Part shown: positions 32,399 through 39,816 of the stretch, piece after piece
How the letters are laid out: the number at the start of each line of letters is the position of its first letter
How positions within the stretch are numbered: the first letter of the stretch is position 1
From: Tardiphaga sp.
GTDB taxonomy: Bacteria > Pseudomonadota > Alphaproteobacteria > Rhizobiales > Xanthobacteraceae
Length of the DNA: 39,816 nt
NCBI GenBank assembly: GCA_014377915.1
Contig: JACMOT010000310.1
Span: 1-39,816, forward strand
Direction of reading: 5' to 3'
Notes under the pieces: model-generated
The model's database searches: none
Told to the model about the DNA's origin: nothing
Seen by the model: the letters and a program-made list of their open reading frames with translations, nothing else
Translations under genes and position numbers: made by a program

Positions 32399-33183
32399 GC
32401 AAGGATGTGGAGACGATGATGCTGCCAGCGGACCCCGCGCAGACCGCGGCGCCAATCATCGAAATGTCCGGCGTCACCAAATGGTACGGCGACGTACAGG
32501 TGCTGAAGGATATCGATTTCACCGTCGCGCGCGGCGAGCGGGTAGTGATCTGCGGCCCGTCCGGCTCCGGCAAGTCAACCATGATCCGATGCATCAACAG
32601 GCTGGAGGAACATCGTGACGGCCGCATCGTCGTCAACGGCGTCGAGCTCGACCATTCGACCCGCAACGTCGACGTGGTACGCCGCGACGTCGGCATGGTG
32701 TTCCAGCAGTTCAACCTGTTTCCGCATCTGACCGTGCTGCAGAACCTGACCATCGCCCCGCGAAAGATCCGCGGCGCGACCAGGCCGGAAGCCGAACAGA
32801 CCGCGCGCTATTTTCTCGAGCGGGTGCGGATTTCCGAACATGCGCATAAATATCCCAGCCAATTGTCGGGCGGCCAGCAGCAGCGTGTCGCGATCGCCCG
32901 CGCGCTGTGCATGAAGCCGACCATCATGTTGTTCGACGAGCCGACCTCGGCGCTTGACCCGGAAATGATCCAGGAGGTGCTCGACGTGATGGTCGGCCTC
33001 GCCCGCGACGGCATGACCATGGTGTGCGTCACCCATGAAATGGGATTTGCCCGCGAAGTCGCCGACCGCGTGGTGTTCATGGATGCCGGCCGGATCGTCG
33101 AGCAGGGCACGCCGGCGGCGTTCTTCTCCAACCCGCAGCACGACCGCACCCGCGCCTTCCTGAAGCAGATCATGCATCGCTAG
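32395..33183 (+). CDS. ABC importer ATPase, polar amino acid type
   Basis: The protein is 262 residues. It has an N-terminal tail of about 20 residues ahead of the domain, then Walker [10 protein letters not shown], '[22 protein letters not shown]', signature LSGGQQQR, '[17 protein letters not shown]' and 'CVTHEMGFA', all intact. It resembles the orphan ATPase at 26787 in most motifs but has '[16 protein letters not shown]' in place of the AapP-type '[14 protein letters not shown]'. It is translationally coupled to the SDR gene and is the last gene of the allA-puuE operon. The longer upstream frame is readthrough of the SDR gene. Confidence 0.94.
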   Translation: MSKDVETMMLPADPAQTAAPIIEMSGVTKWYGDVQVLKDIDFTVARGERVVICGPSGSGKSTMIRCINRLEEHRDGRIVVNGVELDHSTRNVDVVRRDVGMVFQQFNLFPHLTVLQNLTIAPRKIRGATRPEAEQTARYFLERVRISEHAHKYPSQLSGGQQQRVAIARALCMKPTIMLFDEPTSALDPEMIQEVLDVMVGLARDGMTMVCVTHEMGFAREVADRVVFMDAGRIVEQGTPAAFFSNPQHDRTRAFLKQIMHR

Positions 33184-33229
33184 ATCCGGGCACCGATCGT
33201 GCCCGCTCAAGCGCGGGCCGGTCGTCCCC

Positions 33230-34570
33230 CTAGCGCTCGGCAAACGCCGAATCGACCCCGCGATAGATCGGCTTCAGCAGATATTGTAGCAGCGACTTGC
33301 TGCCGGAGACGATTTCGGCATCAACTGTCATTCCGGGCTTCAAATGCCATTCCGCTGTATAGCGATCGGAGCGGTTCGCATCGAAACTGACCACCACCTT
33401 GTAGTACGGACGCTTTTCCTCATTCTCGGTCGTGGTGGGCGATATTGCCCTCACTTCCCCTTTGATCTTGCCGTATTTGCTGAAATCATAGGCCGTCACT
33501 TTCAGCTCGGCCCTGTCATTGAGTTTCACCGCCGCGATATCGTCGGGCTTCACGAACACCTCCGCGACCAGCGCATCATCCTGCGGGACAATCCGGACAA
33601 TGGTTTCGCCCGGGCGGACGACTTCGCCGGGCGAGCGCTGCAGCACCTGCTGGACCCGGCCCCGCGCCGGCGCCCGCACGATCAGGCGATCGACGCGATC
33701 GGCCTGCTTCTTGATCGTCTCCAGCACTTCGGCGAGCTCGACCGATGTCTTGCTGAGTTCCTCGCCCCACAGCCTGTTGGCCTGCGCGTCCGACTCCTCC
33801 AGCGCGGCGTCGGTTTCGCGGAGCGCCTCGCGCGTCGTCTGCAGTCTGCCTTCGGTCGTCGTGACCTGACCGCGCGCCTGCTCGACCAGCGCCAGCGACT
33901 CCAGCACCTGCTTCTTGGATACCGTGCCATTATAGACGAGCTTCTCCCGCATATCGAACTGCTCCTGCTGGATGCCGACCAGCCGGTTCTGCACCACGAT
34001 ATCCCGCGACAAAGCGTCGATTTCAGCCTTGCGCTGTAATCCCCTCACCAGTTGCAATTGATGTTCCTTGGTCCGGTGCTCCAAACGCAACCGGTAGAGC
34101 TGAAGGTGTTCCGCCAACAACGCGGCATCGACGTCGCCGAAGCCAATCGGGTTGAAGTCACGTCCCCCCAGCAGCGCCGACACCCTTTCCTTTTGCAGCA
34201 ACAGGTTCTGGGCGCGGGATTTCAACCCGGCCAGCTCCGACTCCGCGATCACCGTTTGCAGCCGCAGCAGCGGCTGGTCCTGTTCGACGAGCTGACCTTC
34301 CTCAACCAGAATCTTGTCGACAACGCCGCCCTCCAGATGTTGCACCGGCCGAACCTGGGACACCGGGATGAGCTGGCCATGGGCCACCGAAAGCTCGCGA
34401 ATCGGGGCCAGCGCGGCCCATGCCAGCGCGACGATGACGATGACGAGCGCCAGCCGCATCCGGCGGCGCGAGGCAACGAAGCCGCGCTGTTCTTCGAACT
34501 CGATCGGGGCCGCCAGCCAATTCGGCGTCTCGGACGGCCAATGGGTCGCGGTCTTGCTGGTCACGCTCAT
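33230..34570 (-). CDS. Type I secretion periplasmic adaptor, HlyD family
   Basis: The protein is 446 residues. A short cytoplasmic N-terminus leads into one membrane span at about 38-56 (LALVIVIVALAWAALAP), then the HlyD signature 'VRPVQHLEGGVVDKILVEEGQLVEQDQPLLRL', long helical hairpins (residues about 105-290, coiled-coil like) and the C-terminal barrel motif 'RAPARGRVQQVLQRSPGEVVRPGETIVRIVP'. Such adaptors link an inner-membrane ABC exporter to an outer-membrane TolC-type channel. The start at 34570 has AGAGGA upstream. It lies 73 bases after the ABC gene at 34644, and the three secretion genes read as one minus-strand operon. No TolC-type gene is in the window. Confidence 0.93.
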   Translation of the reverse strand: MSVTSKTATHWPSETPNWLAAPIEFEEQRGFVASRRRMRLALVIVIVALAWAALAPIRELSVAHGQLIPVSQVRPVQHLEGGVVDKILVEEGQLVEQDQPLLRLQTVIAESELAGLKSRAQNLLLQKERVSALLGGRDFNPIGFGDVDAALLAEHLQLYRLRLEHRTKEHQLQLVRGLQRKAEIDALSRDIVVQNRLVGIQQEQFDMREKLVYNGTVSKKQVLESLALVEQARGQVTTTEGRLQTTREALRETDAALEESDAQANRLWGEELSKTSVELAEVLETIKKQADRVDRLIVRAPARGRVQQVLQRSPGEVVRPGETIVRIVPQDDALVAEVFVKPDDIAAVKLNDRAELKVTAYDFSKYGKIKGEVRAISPTTTENEEKRPYYKVVVSFDANRSDRYTAEWHLKPGMTVDAEIVSGSKSLLQYLLKPIYRGVDSAFAER

Positions 34571-34643
34571 GATGTCCTCTTTCGCGTCGGGCGAGCTTCG
34601 CCAATCCTGTGTTCTGAACGCGGCCTGCGCGCGGATGCTGTGT

Positions 34644-36860
34644 TCAGGCGACGGCGTTGAGCCGCGCCAGTATCTTGGGAACAACCACCTCTGGCTTGCC
34701 ATCGGTGACAATCGCACCGCCGCCCATCTCGATGACCCGATCAGCCATTCGCATGTGGCTGGGCCGCGCCGTCACCCACAGCACCGTGCACCTGCCTCTG
34801 AGGCCTGCCAGATGCTTCATCAACGCGGCGTCGCCGGCCTGATCGAGGCCGTTGCCCGGATTGTCCAGCAACAGGATGCTGGGCTTTTTCACCAGCGCGC
34901 GTGCGATCGACAGCCGGCATAGCCATCCCTGCGACAGGCCGCGCGCATCGGTCCCACTGATCCGTGTCGCCAACCCGTCGGGCAGCGCCGGATGCGGCAA
35001 GGTAACGCCGACGGCCGCCAGCGCGGCCACGATGTCCGCGTCGGTGGCGTCGGGACTGGCAAAGCGGAAATTCGCGGCAATGCTGCCATAAAAGAACGCC
35101 AGCTGCTGCGAGGCAAAGCCGATGGAAGCGCGTATTTCCGCTGGATGGAGTTGCCGCAGGTCGAGCTCGCCCAGACGTATCGTGCCGAGATATTGCGGAT
35201 AGAGGCCGAGGATCACCTTCAGCAGCGTCGATTTTCCGCTGCCGCTGGGCCCGACGATCGCAACAAGCTCCCCTGCCTTGACCTTGAGGTTGACGCCCCG
35301 CAGCTGCGGCTCCTGTCGCTGGCCCAGCGACAGATAGGCCCCCGACACGAAGATCTGCCCGGTCAGGCGTCGCGACAGGATCGGCGGCGCCTCGCTCGCA
35401 TGTTCGTTGCCCATCCGCACCAGATCATTGATCTGACGCACCGTTCCCAGTGTCTGCTTGAGGCGGCCGATATTGAGCGAAAAGATCTGGATCGGCACCA
35501 GCACCCGCCACACGATCATCATCGCTGCAATCAGCTCGCCCAGCGTCATCGCGCCGTCGATCACGCGCTGTGCGCCAAAACCCAGCGTCAGAACTCCGGC
35601 CAGCGCGACCAGCGCGTTGGTGATCGCATGAAGGTACGACGTGAGCTGAAGATGATGGAAGCGGGACCTCAGATAGGCCGCGAGGCTGTCGGCGTAACGT
35701 GCCAGCCAGATCGCTTCCGCCGAGGCGTTCCGGATGGTTCTGAGCTTGTCCGTGAGTTCGAACAACAAGGCATCCGACTTCTGCTTGTTGGTACTCACCT
35801 CGGCGATCGCGGCGACGTTCGCGGTGGTGCCCACGGCACAGACGATGGCGATTATGCAGGATAGCCCGATCGGCAGGAAGCCAAGCGATCCTCCAATGGA
35901 AAACAGCAGGATCAGGAAGGTCAAAGTGAAGGGCAGATCGAACAGCGCCGAGGCGAAATTTCCGGCGAACAGCTCACGCCCGATCTCGAACTGGCGGAAG
36001 CGCGACAGCTGCGCGGAGATCGGGGCGCGCTCGGTCATGGTCAGCGGCAAATTGAGCAACGACTTCAGGGCCCGGACCGAGACCACGGCATCCAGGCGAG
36101 GAGCGATATAGGCGATCCGCCGCGACCTGAGCTGACGGAGCGCGAACTCGAAGCCCAGCACCAGCACGGCCGCCAGGGCGAGGAACGCCAACGTATCGAG
36201 AGAGCTGGTCGCAATGACGGTGTCGTAGACAGAAAGCACATAGAACGAGAGCAGCAGTCCTGTCGCGTTGATCACCACCGAATAGCCGGTGATCTGCGCA
36301 ACAGGCCCCCGCAACTTCTTGAGCACATCGGCAACGAAGCTGCCGGCCTGCCTTCGGCCAGAGAAGTCGTCGATCTTGCTGGGGCGGATCTGATAGACCG
36401 CGTCGTCGGAACGAAATCGATCGGTGCTGCTACGGGCGCCTTGCAGGCTGAAGACCTCGAACTCGCCGCGCGGTCCAAGCGTGACGAGGTCGCAGGTGCC
36501 TCCCGCTCCGACCAGCAGGCAGGGCAGATCTTCTTTGAGGAGGTCGGATGCGCAGCGGTCGAGCCCGACCAGATTGACGTCGAGGCGCGCCAGAACAGCT
36601 TGCAGCATTTGCACGGAGGCAATCGGCTTCAAATGCGGAAGCGCCTCGAAAATGCGATGCTGCGTGCCTTCCCAGCCGACCCGCGCCAGGATCTCGCACA
36701 GCATGCCTGCGAACGGGCCGGTAGCCGTTGGCGGCCCGGCCCGTTCGTCTTTGTAAGGACCGAATTCCGCGATCAGCCGTCGCTGCTGCTCGAGCACGGC
36801 CTCCCTGGCGATCTCGGGAATGGTGGGCGCGCGATCGAAGCCGTCAAGGGGATGTTTCAT
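34644..36860 (-). CDS. Type I secretion ABC half-transporter 1 with N-terminal C39-like domain and eroded ATPase motifs
   Basis: The protein is 738 residues. Residues about 45-165 resemble the inactive peptidase-C39-like domain of RTX exporters, residues about 185-465 are the six-span membrane domain, and 500-738 the nucleotide-binding domain. Walker [10 protein letters not shown] (537-545) is intact. The signature is LSQGW (642-646) in place of LSGGQ, Walker B reads LLLDN (663-667) with Asn667 in place of the catalytic Glu, and the switch histidine is replaced by Ala698 (VTARP). Such changes are common in one half of asymmetric ABC heterodimers. The partner is probably the next gene, whose stop-start pair overlaps by four bases. 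The likely cargo is the adhesin at 38849. Confidence 0.9.
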   Translation of the reverse strand: MKHPLDGFDRAPTIPEIAREAVLEQQRRLIAEFGPYKDERAGPPTATGPFAGMLCEILARVGWEGTQHRIFEALPHLKPIASVQMLQAVLARLDVNLVGLDRCASDLLKEDLPCLLVGAGGTCDLVTLGPRGEFEVFSLQGARSSTDRFRSDDAVYQIRPSKIDDFSGRRQAGSFVADVLKKLRGPVAQITGYSVVINATGLLLSFYVLSVYDTVIATSSLDTLAFLALAAVLVLGFEFALRQLRSRRIAYIAPRLDAVVSVRALKSLLNLPLTMTERAPISAQLSRFRQFEIGRELFAGNFASALFDLPFTLTFLILLFSIGGSLGFLPIGLSCIIAIVCAVGTTANVAAIAEVSTNKQKSDALLFELTDKLRTIRNASAEAIWLARYADSLAAYLRSRFHHLQLTSYLHAITNALVALAGVLTLGFGAQRVIDGAMTLGELIAAMMIVWRVLVPIQIFSLNIGRLKQTLGTVRQINDLVRMGNEHASEAPPILSRRLTGQIFVSGAYLSLGQRQEPQLRGVNLKVKAGELVAIVGPSGSGKSTLLKVILGLYPQYLGTIRLGELDLRQLHPAEIRASIGFASQQLAFFYGSIAANFRFASPDATDADIVAALAAVGVTLPHPALPDGLATRISGTDARGLSQGWLCRLSIARALVKKPSILLLDNPGNGLDQAGDAALMKHLAGLRGRCTVLWVTARPSHMRMADRVIEMGGGAIVTDGKPEVVVPKILARLNAVA

Positions 36861-38656
36861 GCCACGGCTCCCGCGGGTCGACCGGTCAAGCCTGCGGCGG
36901 GCTGGCCTTCGAGCTGGCTGAACTTTCCATGGCTCAGCGTGAACCGGCGATCGGCGATTGCCGCGAAGGATGGACGGTTGGTGATCAGCACCACGGTGAT
37001 CTTTCCCTTAAGATGAAGAAGTGCTTCGACCAGCGCCCGATCGCTCTCGTAATCCAGCGAGCCATTGGCCTCGTCGAGAACGAGAAGTTGCGGGCGTCCC
37101 GCGATGGCGCGCGCGATCGCGATCCGCTGCATGAAACCATCAGGCAATGTTTCGGTCGCGGACTCGCCAAGCTGGGTGTCATAGCCGCGCGGCAGCCGAT
37201 GGATATCCCGTTCAAGCTTCAGCAGACGTGCCGCGGCGCGCGCCGGGGCGACGCGCTCCGGACGGAACAAGGTCAGATTGTTGAGCAACGAACCACGAAC
37301 GGCCGCATTCTGATGATCGACCAGCGCCACGGAGCCGAGCGTCTGGTCTTCCGCCGTCGAGGCGGCAAGGCCATCGATCGAAACGTCGCCGGCCTCGGGA
37401 ACCAGGCGTCCGGCTGCCAGCCGCGCCACCGTGGACTTGCCGATCCGGTCGCGGCCGCTGATCGCGATGATCTCGCCGGGGGCGACATCCAGACTGGCCC
37501 CCACGAGCGTGGAGGGTTGCCCCTCCCCCGGGCTGAACCAAACCTTCTCGAACACCAGCCGCGCCGGCGACCACTCGCTCGCGGCGCCCGGAACGGTCAT
37601 GGGCGCACTGATCGGAAGATCGAAGATCGGTCGCGCAATTTCCTTTGAAACGAACACGCCCTGAATTTCATTCCAGGCCGACACCAGACGCAGCAGCGGC
37701 TGGATCATGCGCCCGGCTAGCATGGTACTGCACGCCACCACGCCGACGGAGATTTCACCATTGACCGCCAGCACCGCCGCGATCGTTGCCGTGGTGATCT
37801 GGGTCACGATCGAAATCATCGAGCCCAGACTCTGCGCATCGTCCGCCAGGCGCACAACATTGTAGGTCGAGCCCGCGGCCTGTTCGGCGAGGCGTTCGAA
37901 GCGCCGCAGGATCTGCTGCTCCGTCCCGAGCGCCTTGACGGTAGCAATTCCGTTCAGCGTCTCGATCATGAAATCCCGCATCCGCGCCTCGGCCACCATT
38001 CGCCCGGCTGTGGTGCGTCTGAGCTCCCGTCCCCGCGCGATCGCGGAGACGCCGAACATCAGGAAAATCGAGACAGGAAAGGCGGCGATCCAGCCACCGA
38101 TGACAACAAGCAGTGCGAAGAAGATGACGACGAAGATCAGGTCGATCAGCACCAAAGGCGCGGGGCTGATGCTGAACTCGCAGATGGCGGCCACCGCCTG
38201 CAATCGCTGGATCCAGAGTGCGACAGGAAGCGTATCGACCAGCTTCGCCGGCGCAAAGGCGACCAGGCATGCCGCGTTGACGTTGGACTTCCACGCCAGC
38301 TTCATGGCGCTCCATGCAATGACGTGGCTCCGCGATATCCGCAGGATCGTTTCAAGAACCAGGATGCAGCAGATCCCGATTACCAGATAGGCGAGCGTCG
38401 ACTTCGCGGCATGGGGAACGATGCGGTCATAGACCTGAAGAATGCCGAGCGGCAGGGCAAGGCCGAGCAGATTGATGAAGATCGAAGCCGCGAGAACGTC
38501 GGCCGGAAGGCTCCACAATGTCCGAGTCAGCAAGTTGATGAAGCTGACCGCATCTCGTCGGGTCCGTCGCAGATAACGCCGCATGCGCCCGACAGCGCGG
38601 GAGCCCGACACCCGCGCGGCAATGCGCGGAGTTGTCAGTAGGTTGAGCAAAGCCAT
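36857..38656 (-). CDS. Type I secretion ABC half-transporter 2 with eroded ATPase motifs
   Basis: The protein is 599 residues: an N-terminal basic stretch, a membrane domain at about 50-345 ('LGLALPLGILQVYDRIVPH' is a typical type I exporter segment) and a nucleotide-binding domain at 365-599. Walker A is GRDRIGKST (401-409), minimal but complete. The Q-loop region reads 'ALVDHQN', the signature is LPDGF (504-508) in place of LSGGQ, Walker B keeps Glu529 (LVLDEANGSLD), and the switch histidine is replaced by Asn560 (ITNRP). It has no C39-like domain. It is the first gene of the secretion operon and is divergent from the adhesin gene. With half-transporter 1 it probably forms a heterodimer. 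Confidence 0.88.
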   Translation of the reverse strand: MALLNLLTTPRIAARVSGSRAVGRMRRYLRRTRRDAVSFINLLTRTLWSLPADVLAASIFINLLGLALPLGILQVYDRIVPHAAKSTLAYLVIGICCILVLETILRISRSHVIAWSAMKLAWKSNVNAACLVAFAPAKLVDTLPVALWIQRLQAVAAICEFSISPAPLVLIDLIFVVIFFALLVVIGGWIAAFPVSIFLMFGVSAIARGRELRRTTAGRMVAEARMRDFMIETLNGIATVKALGTEQQILRRFERLAEQAAGSTYNVVRLADDAQSLGSMISIVTQITTATIAAVLAVNGEISVGVVACSTMLAGRMIQPLLRLVSAWNEIQGVFVSKEIARPIFDLPISAPMTVPGAASEWSPARLVFEKVWFSPGEGQPSTLVGASLDVAPGEIIAISGRDRIGKSTVARLAAGRLVPEAGDVSIDGLAASTAEDQTLGSVALVDHQNAAVRGSLLNNLTLFRPERVAPARAAARLLKLERDIHRLPRGYDTQLGESATETLPDGFMQRIAIARAIAGRPQLLVLDEANGSLDYESDRALVEALLHLKGKITVVLITNRPSFAAIADRRFTLSHGKFSQLEGQPAAGLTGRPAGAVA

Positions 38657-38787
38657 TTGCAGTCCAAATGAATGCGAAAAGCTCGACTATCGGCCAAGAG
38701 TGTTAAATTACACCGTCTTCAGCGTCAAAGAAGCGTTTAGGGTTACCTATAAACTTACATATATACCGGCAATGAATCTCAATACTA

Positions 38788-38814
38788 CCGGCGCAAGATA
38801 GCGGCTTGCGCTGG
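38788..38814. promoter_or_regulatory. Inverted repeat in the divergent promoter region of the adhesin and exporter
   Basis: CCGGCGCAAG and CTTGCGCTGG form nearly perfect ten-base arms (one mismatch) with a seven-base loop, 35 bases before the adhesin ATG. The 192-base gap between the divergent genes is clearly richer in A and T (38695-38790) than its surroundings. This fits promoters in both directions. The repeat could be an operator, or a hairpin in the adhesin mRNA leader. Confidence 0.45.
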
Positions 38815-38848
38815 AAAATATTCTGTCCTGCGCCGGAGCATCACGCCC

Positions 38849-39816
38849 ATGCGGATTGTAGACGGTTTCATCGTACCGGAAAATGAAGACCTGGATAAAT
38901 TGATCAGGTCGCTGAAGAAGGCCAATGAATCGTCCATTTTGATCCAGGACGATGACCAGCGGGCGTCGCAATTCCCCAACACGCATCAGGGAAGTAGAAG
39001 CTCGCGAGTTGACGACAATCTGCGGGGAACGACAGCCGTCTCCGACGCCAGGGTCGACGAGATCGCCAGAACGTCGCCCGATGACAGCCCGACCTCGGCG
39101 TCCGACCGGCAGGAAATCAGCGCACCTGTGGTCATCAGCGTTGCGGTCCCGGCGGACGCCTCTGTCAGCTCGCAGATGGCCGCGACGGATCTGGTAATTG
39201 TTGCGACGCCAGCCTTGCCGGGTTCGGCAACAGGCGATGTCGTGGTGCTCTCGTCTATTCCGCCAGCCTCCGACCGGCCGCTGGCGGTTGCTGCGACGGG
39301 AGAGCGTTTCGCCGCCGAGCCCGCCGCCTTGGAGGCGATGCCGGCACAACCGCCGACCATGATCAAGCTGGCTGAGCTCGGCTCGGACGACGCGCCAGAC
39401 GTGGTCGCGGATGTTCAGAACCAGGCGCCCAGCGACATCACCGTCGCCGGTGGCTCGGTGCAGGAGAATGCCGCGGCCGGCACCGTCGTCGCCACGCTCG
39501 GCGCCGTCGACCCCGATGCCGGCGACCACTTTGTCTATGCGCTGACCGACCCGTCCGGGAAGTTCGAGATCATCGGCAATGAAGTCCGCGTCAAGGCTGG
39601 CGCCACGCTCGACTATGAGACGGCGACCTCGCACGACATCAGCCTCAAGGTCACCGATGCCGGTGGACTGAGCCACAGCGAGACCCTGAAGATCGCGGTG
39701 ACCAACCAGAATGAGGCGCCCAGCGACATCACCGTCGCCGGCGGCTCGGTGCAGGAGAATGCCGCGGCCGGCACCGCCGTCGCCACGCTCGGCGCCGTCG
39801 ATCCCGATGCCGGTGA
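38849..39816 (+). CDS. Large cadherin-repeat adhesin, N-terminal part (runs off the window)
   Basis: The frame is open from the ATG at 38849 (GGAG 9 bases upstream) to the end of the window, 322 codons without a stop. Residues 1 to about 190 are an acidic, Ser/Ala/Pro-rich region with no signal peptide, as expected for type I secreted proteins. From about residue 190 repeats of 97 residues begin, with 'APSDITVAGGSVQENAAAG', 'LGAVDPDAGD', 'KFEIIGNEVRVKAG', 'LDYETATSHDISLKVTDAGG'. These are the calcium-site and strand motifs of bacterial cadherin-like domains. Giant proteins of this type mediate surface adhesion and biofilm. The divergent ABC/HlyD module is its likely exporter. The long minus-strand frame across this gene is not coding. 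Confidence 0.9.
   Translation, partial: MRIVDGFIVPENEDLDKLIRSLKKANESSILIQDDDQRASQFPNTHQGSRSSRVDDNLRGTTAVSDARVDEIARTSPDDSPTSASDRQEISAPVVISVAVPADASVSSQMAATDLVIVATPALPGSATGDVVVLSSIPPASDRPLAVAATGERFAAEPAALEAMPAQPPTMIKLAELGSDDAPDVVADVQNQAPSDITVAGGSVQENAAAGTVVATLGAVDPDAGDHFVYALTDPSGKFEIIGNEVRVKAGATLDYETATSHDISLKVTDAGGLSHSETLKIAVTNQNEAPSDITVAGGSVQENAAAGTAVATLGAVDPDAG
39416..39816 (+). repeat. Start of a cadherin-like repeat array (291-bp period)
   Basis: The unit begins at 39416 and again at 39707, a period of 291 bases (97 codons). The first 100 or so bases of the second unit, up to the window edge, differ from those of the first at only a few positions, so the units are kept similar at DNA level. 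More units are expected beyond the window. Confidence 0.9.

Noticed and set aside
30890..32455. Open frame of 521 codons on the minus strand
   Set aside because: It runs antisense to a permease and an SDR with complete motifs and has no coding features of its own.
38747..39676. Open frame of 309 codons on the minus strand
   Set aside because: It covers the divergent promoter and is antisense to the adhesin, whose repeated cadherin-like units are plainly the coding sense.
39416..39816. Repeats at the right end as a CRISPR array
   Set aside because: The unit is 291 bases, in frame and translated into a cadherin-like domain. There are no short repeats with unique spacers.

Overview
The window is high-GC DNA and reads as an alphaproteobacterial chromosome of the Bradyrhizobium/Rhodopseudomonas/Afipia type (Nitrobacteraceae). 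This rests on composition, on small conserved hypothetical proteins of a kind seen in that group, and on palindromic intergenic repeats typical of it (CATTGCGAGG...CCTCGCAATG and CTCCCC...GGGGAG elements). No RNA genes, insertion sequences, integrases or CRISPR arrays were seen.

Layout. (1) 0.3-3.1 kb: five small exported or envelope proteins, among them an outer-membrane barrel-like protein and a DUF4142 protein. (2) 3.2-8.0 kb, minus strand: a compact operon of a taurine/nitrate-type ABC importer (binding protein, permease, ATPase), an Asp/Glu/hydantoin racemase-family protein and a D-hydantoinase/dihydropyrimidinase, with a divergent GntR/FCD regulator at 8.2 kb. (3) 8.2-18.0 kb, plus strand: the regulator, an NAD-dependent epimerase, an SDR, an FAD-dependent oxidoreductase, and a dipeptide-type ABC importer whose binding protein carries an internal 240-bp tandem duplication. 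(4) 18.1-25.5 kb, minus strand: an N-carbamoyl-amino-acid amidohydrolase relative that lacks its catalytic Glu, a polar amino acid-type ABC importer, a PuuE/HpPgdA-like deacetylase-fold enzyme, a second peptide-type binding protein and a cytosine deaminase/chlorohydrolase-type amidohydrolase. (5) 25.7-33.2 kb: a LysR regulator, an AapP-like orphan ATPase, then ureidoglycolate lyase (allA), PuuE-type allantoinase, and a complete polar amino acid-type importer with an embedded SDR. (6) 33.2 kb to the end: a type I secretion module (HlyD-type adaptor and two ABC half-transporters with eroded ATPase motifs), divergent from the start of a large cadherin-repeat adhesin that runs off the window.

Sections 2-5 look like one roughly 30-kb scavenging island for cyclic amides and ureides (hydantoins, cyclic imides, dihydropyrimidines, allantoin or similar). 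It has four complete ABC importers, five solute-binding proteins, two regulators and at least five enzymes that cleave C-N bonds in cyclic or linear ureides and amides. The individual families are known. The substrate of the island as a whole is inferred, not seen. The most notable oddities are the Glu-to-Gly change in the carbamoylase-like enzyme, the duplicated 80-residue segment in a binding protein, the same palindromic repeat family in the binding-protein/permease gap of two unrelated transport operons, and the eroded ATPase motifs of the secretion ABC pair.
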